DNA from: Paenibacillus glycanilyticus NBRC 16618
GTDB lineage: Bacteria; Bacillota; Bacilli; Paenibacillales; Paenibacillaceae
DNA length: 64,000 nucleotides
NCBI RefSeq assembly: GCF_004000805.1
Contig: NZ_BILY01000004.1
Span: 1-64,000 of the forward strand
Reading direction: 5' to 3'
Part shown: positions 19,062 through 28,729 of the stretch, piece after piece
How positions within the stretch are numbered: position 1 is the stretch's first letter
How the letters are laid out: each line of letters starts with the position of its first letter
Translations under genes and position numbers: made by a program
The notes under the pieces: model-generated
Databases searched by the model: none
Told to the model about the DNA's origin: nothing
Seen by the model: only the letters and a program-made list of their open reading frames with translations

Positions 19062-20204
19062 TTATTGATAATCCAGCTGGACCTGCACAAGCATCGAACC
19101 GTCATTGCCGTACGGCTCGTAACGGGCCGAATAGCGAACGGATACATGCGCCACCTTAAAGGCCGTCGGCAGATCGGTCGCAAGCTGCGAGCCATGCACA
19201 TAACGGAACTTCATGCCCGTCTGCTGCTCCATCACGGCCTCGCGGATTTCCTGCTCCAGCTCTACCAGGCTCGCTACCGTATTTTCCGGCTCCGTCCAGT
19301 GCAGGCCAAGATCGGTAATGAGCTTAGCGTAGACATCCGCCTTCCCGCTGTCCGTGCTCCGCAGCTTGTTAAGCTCGCTGCCATAGGAATGGTTCGCCGT
19401 TGGATAAGTTTTGACCCACTGATGATCGACGCGCATCTCGTCATCCGTCTTCAAGTAATAGTTATAGCTGAGACGGGACTCGGTCTGCTGCGTGCCGGCT
19501 TGCTTCACAACCGGATCATCCCAGGTCAAATCGAGATGATACCAATTGCCGCCGAGCTGCACCATATTCCAAGCATGATCGCCGGTCTTGACTTTGCCCT
19601 CGGCAATAAGAACAGGAATTCCGACAGCTTTTAGCATTTTATAAGCAAGCAGCGAATAACCTTGACATACAGCGGTTCCCGTTGTGAGAGCATCGTAAGC
19701 GGTGTAATGCTTCAACGTCTCGTCATACTGCAGTCTATTGACAATCCAGTCGTGGATCGCCTTCACCTTCTCGTGCTCGTTCATCTGCGGGGTAATGATC
19801 TGCTTGATCGCTTGGCTGACCGTTGCGTCAACGGCAGCGGTCTGGTCCGTCGTCTCGCGGTATCTGGCCTCCAGCTTGATGGTGGACAGATTACCCCAGC
19901 TGCGGATGGTATAAAGATAGGAGTCAAGAATATACGCGGTGTAATCATCCTGCGCCAGCGCAAGATTAATCGTATTTTGCAAGCCGTCGGAAAGCTTGTG
20001 CTTGTCTCCTTTATATTGAAGCGTAAAATGCTCGGATCTGCTTTGAAATTGCGATGCCAGCTCATCCTCGAGCTGATCGATCGTACCGCCTCCGCCGCTT
20101 GACGCGGAAGCGAAAACAGAGAACAGATCGGATTTCATATTTAAACCGATGGCAACGGCAAGCAAGGCTGCTACTGTCGCTATTTTCCAACCTGTTTTTC
20201 GCAT
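19062..20204 (-). CDS. Exported transglutaminase-like domain protein
   Basis: A 380-residue protein with an N-terminal signal or anchor segment (about residues 7-22). The transglutaminase-like/cysteine-protease core is intact: Cys180 in TGTAVCQGYS, His210 in GDHAWNMV and Asp225 in YHLDLTWDD. Exported bacterial members often act as peptidases or in wall metabolism, not as true cross-linkers. A C-terminal domain of about 100 residues is not recognised. ATG preceded by GGGAGG. Convergent with cvfC at a shared terminator. Confidence 0.88.
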   Translation of the reverse strand: MRKTGWKIATVAALLAVAIGLNMKSDLFSVFASASSGGGGTIDQLEDELASQFQSRSEHFTLQYKGDKHKLSDGLQNTINLALAQDDYTAYILDSYLYTIRSWGNLSTIKLEARYRETTDQTAAVDATVSQAIKQIITPQMNEHEKVKAIHDWIVNRLQYDETLKHYTAYDALTTGTAVCQGYSLLAYKMLKAVGIPVLIAEGKVKTGDHAWNMVQLGGNWYHLDLTWDDPVVKQAGTQQTESRLSYNYYLKTDDEMRVDHQWVKTYPTANHSYGSELNKLRSTDSGKADVYAKLITDLGLHWTEPENTVASLVELEQEIREAVMEQQTGMKFRYVHGSQLATDLPTAFKVAHVSVRYSARYEPYGNDGSMLVQVQLDYQ

Positions 20205-20685
20205 AGGTACCTCCCGCTTCGGGAATATTAGTTTCTTTCCTTATTTTATGCGATTCCCAATCGTGATAAACACTACAGTACCTAAAATATAAAGGATATG
20301 AATCTATCTCCATCATAACGCTATTTTTCGCTATGGCAAGATAAGATTTCATTGTCGAACAGGAAGCGAAAAAATAAAGCCAGCCTATGCAAATGCTGGC
20401 TTCCGTTTCAGTCATCTTGCTTTTCATTCTCTTAATGAATTATAGTAATAAAGTAAATAATAGAGACTTCGTACACCCGTGCTCGGAGGTTAATGCTTTG
20501 ATGCTTTCCCGTCAAACACCCCCGCAGCACTTTTTCGTCTGCTGGCATGCATGAACGTACGATTTTGAACAACCCTATTACTAATCCCGCAAGTCGCGAG
20601 CTGCAATCGGTACATACGGGGGCAGCCGTTCATATTATACAGCTTACCCCTGGTAATTAACTGAATGAAAGGGAGACGATTCGTT
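20205..20685. other. Intergenic region, transglutaminase gene / LtaS gene
   Basis: About 480 bases. It holds an 8-bp hairpin (20377-20384 with 20395-20402) followed by T-rich sequence on the minus strand, with no clear gene that it would terminate. A very short reading frame with its own GGAGG lies at 20498-20554. No riboswitch class was recognised. Confidence 0.4.
20498..20554 (+). CDS. Possible 18-codon upstream ORF (leader peptide)
   Basis: TTG at 20498 (or ATG at 20501) follows GGAGG at 20485-20489 with 8-base spacing and runs for 18 codons to TGA. It lies about 130 bases upstream of the LtaS gene. It resembles no known peptide. The only support is the ribosome-binding site and spacing, so chance occurrence is quite possible. 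Confidence 0.2.
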   Translation: MMLSRQTPPQHFFVCWHA

Positions 20686-22593
20686 TTGACTAACGGATAT
20701 CGGTGGAAAGCGCTGCTGAACAAGCCTTTTGTTGTCTTTTCCATCATCATGATTCTAAAAATGCTCCTCGTCTGGATCATCGTATTCGATGGCGGCACGG
20801 GAGATATCGTAAAAATGCTGTTAACCGGCATTTCATCAATCGGATTTATTTTCTGCCTTATCGAGGCCTTTGCTTACAGGAAGAAGTTTATGACTTACCT
20901 GATCCTCGACCTTATTTTAACCGGTATATATTTTGCGGTTATTATGTATTACAAATATTTCGGCGTTATCGTTACTTATCATGAGCTGCGCCAGGTGAAC
21001 CAGGTTGGCGAAGTAAACAGCAGCGTCTTCTCGCTGATGGATCCTTACTTCCTGTTTATCTTCACGGATATCGTGTTCCTGTTCATCATGTTTGCCAGCA
21101 GCAAGCGATTCCGCGCATGGAGCCGCACCTTGTCGGTTAAAGGAAAAAGAAGCTGGTTTGTGGCTGGACAAGTGCTTGCGGTTGCCGCATGCGCGACTGC
21201 CATTATTCCTTACCGCCAGGACATGAACGAATTCCAGCAAGCGAAAAACATGGGGATTCTGAACTACGAAATTTATGCGACGTTTGCTCCTTCCAAGGAC
21301 TTGCCGATTAACGCGGAGGAAGTAACCCCGGCTATGGTCGAGCAGGAAAAAGGAAGCGCTCAGCCCGCGCAGCCTGCTTATTGGGAAGCTGCTAAAGGCA
21401 AAAACGTTATTGTCATACAGCTTGAAGCCTTCCAGAATTTCCTCATTAACTTGAAAATCGACGGCAAAGAAATTACGCCGAATATGAATAAGCTGGCCGC
21501 GGATCACTTCTACTTCCCGCATTTCTTCCAGCAAGTAGGTCAAGGCAATACGGCGGATGCCGAGTTTGTCGTGAACACATCGCTTTACGTGCCGCCTAAC
21601 GGCGCGGCTTCCGAGGTGTATGCCGACAAGGAGCTGCCAAGCATGCCGAAGGCCTTTGCCGCTAACGGCTACCAGACAGCAACCTTCCATACGAACAACG
21701 TTATGTTCTGGAACCGCGACCAGCTGTATAAGGCGCTTGGCTGGGGCAAATATTATGATGACCGGTTCTTTGGCAAGGAGGATCCCGTTGCTTTTGGTCC
21801 TTCCGACGAAGTTCTGTACGCGAAGACGGCCGACGAGCTTGCGCGCATGCAGCAGACCGGCCAGCCGTTCTACGTTCAGCTGATTTCCATGTCCGGCCAT
21901 CATCCGTTCCGCATTCCGGAAAGCAAATACAAGATGGAACTGCCGGACCGCTATAAAAACACGCTTGTCGGCGACTACATTGAAGCCCAGAACTACGCGG
22001 ATTACGCGCTTGGCCAATTGATCGACGAGCTGAAGAAGAACGGCGTCTGGGATAACAGCGTAATCGTCCTGTACGGCGATCATCAAGGGCTGCCGATTTA
22101 TTCCCTGAACAACAACGAGAAGAAGCTGATGAAGGAAATTTACGGCCGTGACTATACGCTGCCCGATATGATGAATATCCCGCTGATTATGTCCGTGCCG
22201 AGTCAAACTCCTCAAGTCTTCCCTCAGGTTGGCGGACAGTCGGATATTTTCCCGACCATCTCGAACTTGATTGGCGTCTCGCTTAAAGATCAGGTCCACT
22301 TCGGACAGGATCTGCTGAACCATACAAGCAACATTTTGCCTGAACGTTACTATCTCCCTACCGGTTCGTTCATTACGGATAAAGGCGCGTTTGTGCCAGG
22401 CTCGGGTTACGCGGACGGCATCACCTATCCGATCTCGGGCGGTCCGGTCACAACTCCGCAGGATACGGAGGACACCTTCACGAGAGCTCACCGACTGATC
22501 AGCATGTCGGATGAATATGTCGCTTCGCTGCCGGAATGGAACAAGAAGGTTACGCCGGCAGACGATACGAAGCAGGTTGCTTCGGCAAAATAA
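20686..22593 (+). CDS. ltaS: LtaS-family phosphoglycerol transferase (sulfatase fold)
   Basis: A 635-residue membrane enzyme of the lipoteichoic acid synthase family. Four to five N-terminal helices (residues about 12-175) lead to an extracellular sulfatase-fold domain. Expected metal/catalytic residues are present: Glu247 (VIQLEAFQ), catalytic Thr289 (GQGNTADAEF) and Asp465-His466 (YGDHQG). It would transfer glycerol phosphate from phosphatidylglycerol to a growing polymer outside the membrane; family members differ as synthase or primase, so the exact role is not fixed. Start: TTG 20686, because GGGAG lies 10 bases upstream; the ATG at 20665 contains that site. Confidence 0.93.
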   Translation: MTNGYRWKALLNKPFVVFSIIMILKMLLVWIIVFDGGTGDIVKMLLTGISSIGFIFCLIEAFAYRKKFMTYLILDLILTGIYFAVIMYYKYFGVIVTYHELRQVNQVGEVNSSVFSLMDPYFLFIFTDIVFLFIMFASSKRFRAWSRTLSVKGKRSWFVAGQVLAVAACATAIIPYRQDMNEFQQAKNMGILNYEIYATFAPSKDLPINAEEVTPAMVEQEKGSAQPAQPAYWEAAKGKNVIVIQLEAFQNFLINLKIDGKEITPNMNKLAADHFYFPHFFQQVGQGNTADAEFVVNTSLYVPPNGAASEVYADKELPSMPKAFAANGYQTATFHTNNVMFWNRDQLYKALGWGKYYDDRFFGKEDPVAFGPSDEVLYAKTADELARMQQTGQPFYVQLISMSGHHPFRIPESKYKMELPDRYKNTLVGDYIEAQNYADYALGQLIDELKKNGVWDNSVIVLYGDHQGLPIYSLNNNEKKLMKEIYGRDYTLPDMMNIPLIMSVPSQTPQVFPQVGGQSDIFPTISNLIGVSLKDQVHFGQDLLNHTSNILPERYYLPTGSFITDKGAFVPGSGYADGITYPISGGPVTTPQDTEDTFTRAHRLISMSDEYVASLPEWNKKVTPADDTKQVASAK

Positions 22594-22604
22594 CAGGTTA
22601 AACG

Positions 22605-22643
22605 AAAAATAGCGAAGCAGGAGTTTCCTGCTTCGCTATTTTT
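22605..22643. terminator. Bidirectional terminator
   Basis: A perfect 18-bp stem (22605-22622 with 22626-22643) whose ends are A- and T-runs, between the convergent LtaS and GH2 genes. Confidence 0.95.
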
Positions 22644-22648
22644 TATGG

Positions 22649-24406
22649 TTACATTAGATTTACTTCGCGGATCTTCTCGATCGGCAGCTTTGGCTTGCGG
22701 TCCGCCGTAAGCACTCCGTTCACTTCCTGCTGCACGTCCGTAATTTGCGTATAGCAGTAGCCAACGATATAATCTCTGTCCTTGATCGCTTGATGGATAT
22801 TGCGGAAGCGGTTCAGGAACGCCTCATCCGACGCAACCTGGTTGCCGTAACCCCAGCCTGCTTCCGTCTGGAAGGCGATGCCGCCAAATTCGCTGACGAT
22901 GACCGGCTGCCCTTGATATTCGTAACCATCCGCAAAAGCATACTTCCAATGGTTAAACGAGATTTCATTATTCAAAATTTCGTCTTTGTTGCTGTAACGC
23001 TTCTCGAACTCTTCCTTCGTCTCCACGTAGTCGTGAAGAGTCAGAATATCAGACACGGTATGCTCCCAGCCGTCATTCGTAATAACCGGACGGTAGGGGT
23101 CAAAGCTTTTGGTCAAATGATAGATGGCTTCGGTAAACTTCTGCTGCTTCTTGTCCTTCTTAATGTTCATGACGCCCCAAGATTCGTTGAAAGGAACCCA
23201 AGTAATGATAGACGGGTGATTGTATTGCTGGCGCACAACCTCCATCCATTCGTTCGTAAACTTATGAACGGCGTTGTCGTTAAATTCGAAGGTTGCGGCC
23301 ATCTCCGACCAGACGAGCAGGCCTTTCACGTCGCACCAGTACAGGAAGCGCGCATCCTCCACCTTCATATGCTTGCGGACGCCGTTGTAGCCCATCTCCA
23401 GAATAAGATCGATATCCTCAATCAGCGCTTCTTCCGACGGAGGCGTCAGATGACTATCCGGCCAGTAGCCTTGATCCAGAATAAGACGTTGATAGAGCGG
23501 CGCGTTGTTGAGCAGGATGCGGCCCTTTTCAATCGAGATTTTTCTCATGCCGAAGTACGAATACACGTGGTCCAGCTTGGTATGGCCCTTGTACAAAATA
23601 AACTCCACGTCATACAGATTCGGATGCTGCGGCGACCACATGCTATGCTTCCATGGGCCGTTCGCCTCGTGAACGAGGTCGGCATCCAGCTGCAGCCAAG
23701 GACGGTCTACCGTCAGGCTCATCCGCTTCACCTGCTTTCCCTTCAAGCTAATGACGGTCTCCACGCGGATATCCGAAGCCGAGTAATCTCCTTCTACCTG
23801 ATATTCGAAACGAACGGAGCGGTTGTCGATATCCGGCGTAATCTTGACGGCATCCACGCGGACGGGAGCGACAAACTCCATCCATACCGATTGCCAGATC
23901 CCTGTCGTCTGCACGTAGAAGCATTCGAAATTATCCTTCACCCAGCGCTGCTTGCCGCGCGGCTGCGTTGCGTCCATGCTGTCCTCCACCTTAACGGTCA
24001 GCTGGTTCTCCCCGCCAACGGCGATATAAGGCGTAATGTCGAAGGAAAAAGCCGCATAGCCGCCTTGATGGGAGCCGATGTAAGTACCGTTAACCCATAC
24101 CTTCGCGACATAGTCGACAGCCTGGAAATGCAGCAGCACTTTCGAGCCCTCTGCTTCGGCCGGAATATCCAGCGTACGATTGTACCAGACATAAGGATGA
24201 TGGCTTTCGTCGTTAATGCCGCTGGCCGGCGTTTCGTAAGTAAAAGGCACGTTAATCTTCAAATCGCTGCTGAATACAGCAGGCAAATTCGCTTCGCCCG
24301 TATTGGCATCATCAAACGCAAAGTTCCATTCGCCGTTCAAATCGACCCATTGCTCGCGGACGAATTGCGGACGGGGGTAGTTTTTGATATACATTTTTGT
24401 TGTCAT
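22649..24406 (-). CDS. Glycoside hydrolase family 2 enzyme
   Basis: A 585-residue GH2 enzyme (beta-galactosidase/beta-glucuronidase/beta-mannosidase superfamily). Order: jelly-roll sugar-binding domain (about 10-180), immunoglobulin-like domain (180-290) and TIM barrel. Acid/base Glu408 (VPFNESWG) and nucleophile Glu506 (VSEFGG) are present. No signal peptide, so it is cytoplasmic and acts on imported oligosaccharides. It is the last gene of the ABC-GH43-GH2 operon, 42 bases after GH43, and ends at the shared terminator. Specificity cannot be read; the GH43 partner suggests a side-chain sugar of a plant-type glycan. Confidence 0.93.
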   Translation of the reverse strand: MTTKMYIKNYPRPQFVREQWVDLNGEWNFAFDDANTGEANLPAVFSSDLKINVPFTYETPASGINDESHHPYVWYNRTLDIPAEAEGSKVLLHFQAVDYVAKVWVNGTYIGSHQGGYAAFSFDITPYIAVGGENQLTVKVEDSMDATQPRGKQRWVKDNFECFYVQTTGIWQSVWMEFVAPVRVDAVKITPDIDNRSVRFEYQVEGDYSASDIRVETVISLKGKQVKRMSLTVDRPWLQLDADLVHEANGPWKHSMWSPQHPNLYDVEFILYKGHTKLDHVYSYFGMRKISIEKGRILLNNAPLYQRLILDQGYWPDSHLTPPSEEALIEDIDLILEMGYNGVRKHMKVEDARFLYWCDVKGLLVWSEMAATFEFNDNAVHKFTNEWMEVVRQQYNHPSIITWVPFNESWGVMNIKKDKKQQKFTEAIYHLTKSFDPYRPVITNDGWEHTVSDILTLHDYVETKEEFEKRYSNKDEILNNEISFNHWKYAFADGYEYQGQPVIVSEFGGIAFQTEAGWGYGNQVASDEAFLNRFRNIHQAIKDRDYIVGYCYTQITDVQQEVNGVLTADRKPKLPIEKIREVNLM

Positions 24407-24448
24407 GCGTGTTCCCTGCTTCCTGTAACGCTTATGTGCTGCGTTTAA

Positions 24449-26884
24449 TTATGGATGAATGTATGATTTCGTATTGACCGTGATATGGCTGAATTGCCAG
24501 TCCGAAGAGCTTGCGCGAAGTCCGATCCTTCCATGCAGGAAGGCATTCCGGTCCGTCCAGGACAGAACGGGCTCGTCATTGTCCCCGTCGAATACCTCTA
24601 TGCTTGGTCCCTTCAGCTTAATCCGGATCGGGTGGGCTTTGCCGTTCCCCAGCTCCAGCACGCCGGAGGTAAGCTCCTGATTCACTTCGTAGCTGACTTT
24701 CTTCAGGATGATTCTGCCGTTGCGGAAGGTAAGCTCGTATCCGATAAAAGAATCGGCAACCTGATCGCGAAACGAGGATTCCATCGTTGTCCGCAGCAGA
24801 ATAGATGCCTCGTCTTCGGCTGCTTCGGCCTGTGTGACGTCCACGCCAACCTCCATGTCCGTCCAGCGGGCATCCCCGCCGAAAATCATCGAATTATCGC
24901 CGGCCAGCTGCAGCCCTACGGTACCGCCGTCTTCCTGCCAATACCCAAAGGTTGAGTCCGGGTCAAAAGCAACCTGCTGCTCTGCTTCAGGCGCTGCCGC
25001 CTCGCTTGTTTCGATGAACCGGATGTCCGGATTTCCTTTTCCTTTGGAAAGCGTCAGCCACTGCAGGCCTTGCTTTAACGAGTACGTTCCTAGCGGAACC
25101 TTCATCCATTCCGAAGAATCGTCTTCGGTAACGAACAGCTCCGGCTTAAGCTTTACGGACCGCTTTACGCCGCCCGCTTCAACCTCAAGCGTAGAACCCG
25201 CGGAAGCATCCGATACCATCGCAGCCAGCATATAGTCCCCGTCCGAACGGACGTATATCGGGAAAGCTAGCTCCGCGGCTTTGCCGGTCAGTTCGGCCGA
25301 ATAGCTGCCGTCAGGCGTTCCTTCATGATGAATAGTGACTTCATTATTATCGGACGCTGCGGCATGTGCGGCTTCCATCGTGCCGGGCACCTGCTTGATC
25401 ATTTTGTTGTCGCTGCTGCCGCCCGCTTCATTCGAGAATGCCGTGTACTGCAGCTCCGGCTTCAGGCTTCCCGTCCAGGCGTAACCGATTTGGCCGGCTT
25501 TTGCCGCGAGCCCCGCATTATCGATGAGCAGAAGTCCATCCCAATACGCTCTTGTTCCGCTTTGGTCCGCTTCCACCCGAACGGTATGCAGCTTGGAGAA
25601 GTCCATGCCCTCAGGCAAAGAGGCCTTCTGGATTTCTTTATCCTCCGCCGCATCCCTTAACGAAATGGAATGGTCTGCCGGATTGATCCGAATGCTGCGA
25701 TAATTATCCGCGCTTGCATAAGAGAAGATCGTCTCCAATTCACCGCTCTCGCTGCCAAGCGCAACGTTGTATTCTGCCGTAAACCGATCCCCGGTTGGCA
25801 TCTTAGTCACCCAGGCCGCATCCGCCCCGGAGATTTCGGCCGATTGCCATTTATCCGCGCTTGGACTGCCGCCCAGCGGATCGCGGAATGCCGGAAGCGC
25901 GGGAGCCGGAACCGGCGCGCCATGCGTTGGCCCCAGCACGGACATTTTGTCCCCGTTAAACGTCAGACGATCCATGTTAAGCTTCCTTACCGGAGGTCCT
26001 TCGGCCGAGCTGCCGACCAGATTGTGATAGACGATATAATAAGAATCCATGTCCGGGCCAAGCACCGTTGCGCTATGTCCAAGACCGTTAAAATCCTTGT
26101 CCGTCGAGATGATAAGCGGATTATTCTCGGGAATCGTATACAAGCCCGTCGGCGACTCATGCCCTACCGCGTAATTAACGCGATAACCCTTGGAGAATAC
26201 GTGATTGCCGGTATACGTAATAAAATATCTGCCTTCCCGCTTAATAATCATCGAGCCTTCCGTCCAATGCCCCAATGACGTGTTCAGCTTATCGCCTGCT
26301 TCGATCGTATAAGGATCGCTCATGCTGCTGGCCATAATGCCGCCGGATTCCGCATGGGTGAAATACCATTTGGCGTCATCGTCGATAAAGACGGAGCCGT
26401 CAATCGTAAGCCCGAGATTATCGGTTTTTACCTTGAACGGTCCCGTGGGATTGTCGCTTTGCAGCACGTAATGCCCTTTGCCCGCGGGAGACGTATACAT
26501 ATAGAAGGAACCGTTCCAATAGACCACCTCCGGCGCATAAGCGCCTTCGCTTACCGGCTCCTCCGTTACCAGCCCTTCGTAGCTCCAATTCACCAGATCG
26601 TCGGAGCTCCACGCTTTTATGCCGACCCGCCAGTCCTTCGTGCTGCAGTACAAATAATATTTGCCGTTGTGGCGCAGCACGTAAGGATCGCCGATGCCGT
26701 AATCCTCCCATTCCTGGTCCAGCGTCATCGGATTCTGATAGGTCCGGTCCATCGTAATAGCCTCTCTTGCTTGTCCCTGCTCATCCTGCTTTTGCGTAAG
26801 CAACCATATCCCCCCTCCGCCTGCTGCGAGTACGACCGCGATGCCAATGCCGATCAAGGACCGTTTCATTTGCCATCCGTTCAT
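24449..26884 (-). CDS. Membrane-anchored GH43 glycosidase with C-terminal accessory domains
   Basis: An 811-residue protein with an N-terminal signal anchor (about residues 8-30) and no lipobox. The five-bladed propeller GH43 domain (about 45-350) carries catalytic base Asp66 (GIGDPYV), Asp162 (TIDGSV) and acid Glu209 (HWTEGS), as in arabinofuranosidases, xylosidases and arabinanases. Residues about 355-520 and 640-811 look like concanavalin-type beta-sandwich domains (each ending in IGLRASS/IGYAWTG-type strands), with a carbohydrate-binding-like region between them. ATG 26884 is four bases after the permease stop, with AAGGGG upstream, so translation is probably coupled. Confidence 0.9.
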   Translation of the reverse strand: MNGWQMKRSLIGIGIAVVLAAGGGGIWLLTQKQDEQGQAREAITMDRTYQNPMTLDQEWEDYGIGDPYVLRHNGKYYLYCSTKDWRVGIKAWSSDDLVNWSYEGLVTEEPVSEGAYAPEVVYWNGSFYMYTSPAGKGHYVLQSDNPTGPFKVKTDNLGLTIDGSVFIDDDAKWYFTHAESGGIMASSMSDPYTIEAGDKLNTSLGHWTEGSMIIKREGRYFITYTGNHVFSKGYRVNYAVGHESPTGLYTIPENNPLIISTDKDFNGLGHSATVLGPDMDSYYIVYHNLVGSSAEGPPVRKLNMDRLTFNGDKMSVLGPTHGAPVPAPALPAFRDPLGGSPSADKWQSAEISGADAAWVTKMPTGDRFTAEYNVALGSESGELETIFSYASADNYRSIRINPADHSISLRDAAEDKEIQKASLPEGMDFSKLHTVRVEADQSGTRAYWDGLLLIDNAGLAAKAGQIGYAWTGSLKPELQYTAFSNEAGGSSDNKMIKQVPGTMEAAHAAASDNNEVTIHHEGTPDGSYSAELTGKAAELAFPIYVRSDGDYMLAAMVSDASAGSTLEVEAGGVKRSVKLKPELFVTEDDSSEWMKVPLGTYSLKQGLQWLTLSKGKGNPDIRFIETSEAAAPEAEQQVAFDPDSTFGYWQEDGGTVGLQLAGDNSMIFGGDARWTDMEVGVDVTQAEAAEDEASILLRTTMESSFRDQVADSFIGYELTFRNGRIILKKVSYEVNQELTSGVLELGNGKAHPIRIKLKGPSIEVFDGDNDEPVLSWTDRNAFLHGRIGLRASSSDWQFSHITVNTKSYIHP

Positions 26885-26888
26885 GTCT

Positions 26889-27728
26889 TTACCCCTTAAT
26901 ACCGCTGATCGCCATCGATTCGATGAAGTAACGCTGCGCCATAAAGAACACGATAACAACCGGCACAAGCGCAACAATCGACGCCGCCATCAGGGACGGG
27001 TAATTCGAGGTGGAAATATAGTTGGACTGCATGCTTGCGATAAGCACTTGAATCGTTTGGCGTTCTGGCGTATGCAGGTAAATGAGCGGACCCATAAAAT
27101 CATTCCAGATGCCCATAAAACCAAGCGCTGCTTGCGCGGCAATCGCCGGCTTCGCAATCGGAAGCGCAACGGTCGTAAAGGTGCGGAAATAGCCGCAGCC
27201 GTCGATTTTGGCCGCATCGATCAGATCATTCGGTATAGAGCCCTGCATAAACTGCCGGAAGAAGAAGATCGTTACGATATTGCCGAACAGGCCCGGAACG
27301 ATAAGCGGCGCAAGCGTATCCACCCACCCAAGCTCCGAGAAGCCGATATATTGCGGGATCATAACAACCGAATAAGGAATCATCATAGTGCCAAGCAGCG
27401 CCATAAAGATCCATTCCTTGAACGGAAACTCGAACTTGGAGAATGCGTAAGCGGCCATTGCTGCCACAAACAAACCGACAGTCAGCACGCACACGACAAC
27501 GATTGCGCTGTTCATGAATCCGTATAATAGGGGCGCCTTCGACCAGACATCCTTATAGTTGAGCCAAGTGAGCGGTTCCGGAATCCATTGCGGAGGCACG
27601 TCGAACACATGCTGCTGCGTTTTTAATGAAGTCGACACTGTCCATACGAGCGGGCCCAGCATAATAACGGATCCCGCAAGCAGCAGCACGAATATTAAGG
27701 TATTGATAAGACGGCGTTGATTAGCCAT
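26889..27728 (-). CDS. Carbohydrate ABC transporter permease (MalG type)
   Basis: A 279-residue inner-membrane subunit with six hydrophobic segments. The EAA loop region reads LIDAAKIDGCGYFRTFTTVALP, the contact for the ATPase. Pairs with the MalF-type permease 14 bases upstream and the lipoprotein receptor. No ATPase gene is in the operon. AGG-rich site 14 bases upstream of ATG. Confidence 0.95.
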   Translation of the reverse strand: MANQRRLINTLIFVLLLAGSVIMLGPLVWTVSTSLKTQQHVFDVPPQWIPEPLTWLNYKDVWSKAPLLYGFMNSAIVVVCVLTVGLFVAAMAAYAFSKFEFPFKEWIFMALLGTMMIPYSVVMIPQYIGFSELGWVDTLAPLIVPGLFGNIVTIFFFRQFMQGSIPNDLIDAAKIDGCGYFRTFTTVALPIAKPAIAAQAALGFMGIWNDFMGPLIYLHTPERQTIQVLIASMQSNYISTSNYPSLMAASIVALVPVVIVFFMAQRYFIESMAISGIKG

Positions 27729-27742
27729 TGCTTAAAGGCCTC

Positions 27743-28636
27743 CTAATCCTGGTACACCCACCGCTTGGACAAGCGGAACTGTACCAACGTAATGATGAAT
27801 ATAAGGATGCCAAGCACCCAGGCAACCGAACTTGCGTAACCCATGTTGAAATATTTGAACGCTTCTTGGAAAATGTAGTACACGATTGTCGCGCCGCTGT
27901 ATTCCGGTCCGCCGTCTGCAGCCAGAATGTACATTTGGCTAAAGGACTGGAACGTTCCGATAATGCCCATAACGACAACATAGAAGTGAATCGGCGACAA
28001 AAGCGGAAGCGTAATATGCCTGAATTGATGCCAACGGGTAGCCCCGTCAACTTCTGCTGCTTCGTAATAGGAAGATGAAATGCCTTGGAGACCGGCCAGA
28101 TACAACACCATCGTACCCCCTACGCCGCCCCATAATCCCATAATAATGAAGGATGGTTTTACCCAATTCGGATCGCCCAGCCAATTCGGGCCTTGAGTTC
28201 CGAAGACTTTCCAAATAAACTCGTTAACCAGGCCGTAATCATAATTAAGCATCCACTGCCATAAGAGGGATACCGCAATAATCGGCGAGATGACGGGAAT
28301 GTAATAAATCGTCCGGAAAATCGAGATGCCTGCCAGCTTGCGGTTCATCATAATAGCCAGAATCATCGAGATGACCATGCCTAGCGGAATGCCGAGCAGC
28401 AGGAAGAAGGTGTTGTATAGCGACTTATAAAATTTCTCGTCATTAAACATATAATGAAAATTATCGAAGCCGACAATTTTCGAAGGGGTTAACATATCCC
28501 AGGTCATAAAGCTGAGACCAAACGAAGTTAAGAGCGGCGCCAGCCCAAAGATCAGAAATCCAAGCACGGGCGGCGTGACAAATATGAGGGACCAGATAAT
28601 TTCCTTGCGCCGGTATCCGGTAATTGTTTTCTTCAT
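27743..28636 (-). CDS. Carbohydrate ABC transporter permease (MalF type)
   Basis: A 297-residue permease with six hydrophobic segments and the EAA loop YEAAEVDGATRWHQFRHITLP. ATG 28636 is selected because GGGAGG lies 8-10 bases upstream; the reading frame extends 17 codons further without a site. It follows the receptor gene by 93 bases; that spacer holds a small hairpin (28679-28693) and may set receptor:permease expression. Confidence 0.95.
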   Translation of the reverse strand: MKKTITGYRRKEIIWSLIFVTPPVLGFLIFGLAPLLTSFGLSFMTWDMLTPSKIVGFDNFHYMFNDEKFYKSLYNTFFLLLGIPLGMVISMILAIMMNRKLAGISIFRTIYYIPVISPIIAVSLLWQWMLNYDYGLVNEFIWKVFGTQGPNWLGDPNWVKPSFIIMGLWGGVGGTMVLYLAGLQGISSSYYEAAEVDGATRWHQFRHITLPLLSPIHFYVVVMGIIGTFQSFSQMYILAADGGPEYSGATIVYYIFQEAFKYFNMGYASSVAWVLGILIFIITLVQFRLSKRWVYQD

Positions 28637-28729
28637 TAATAATCCTCCCTGGCCGAAGATGAGAGGGGCAAAGACACATCGCTTCATGCGATTGCCTTTC
28701 CCCCGCGTACTCCAGCAAGTTCAACCTGC

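Noticed and set aside
20377..20402. Hairpin considered as a terminator for an unseen minus-strand gene
   Set aside because: No frame with a start and ribosome-binding site ends just before it.
20917..22491. 524-residue open frame antisense to the LtaS gene
   Set aside because: LtaS has all catalytic motifs in the other frame; the antisense product is Arg/Val-rich without recognisable domains.
22745..24448. 567-residue open frame antisense to GH2
   Set aside because: GH2 active-site motifs confirm the minus-strand gene; this frame is its shadow.
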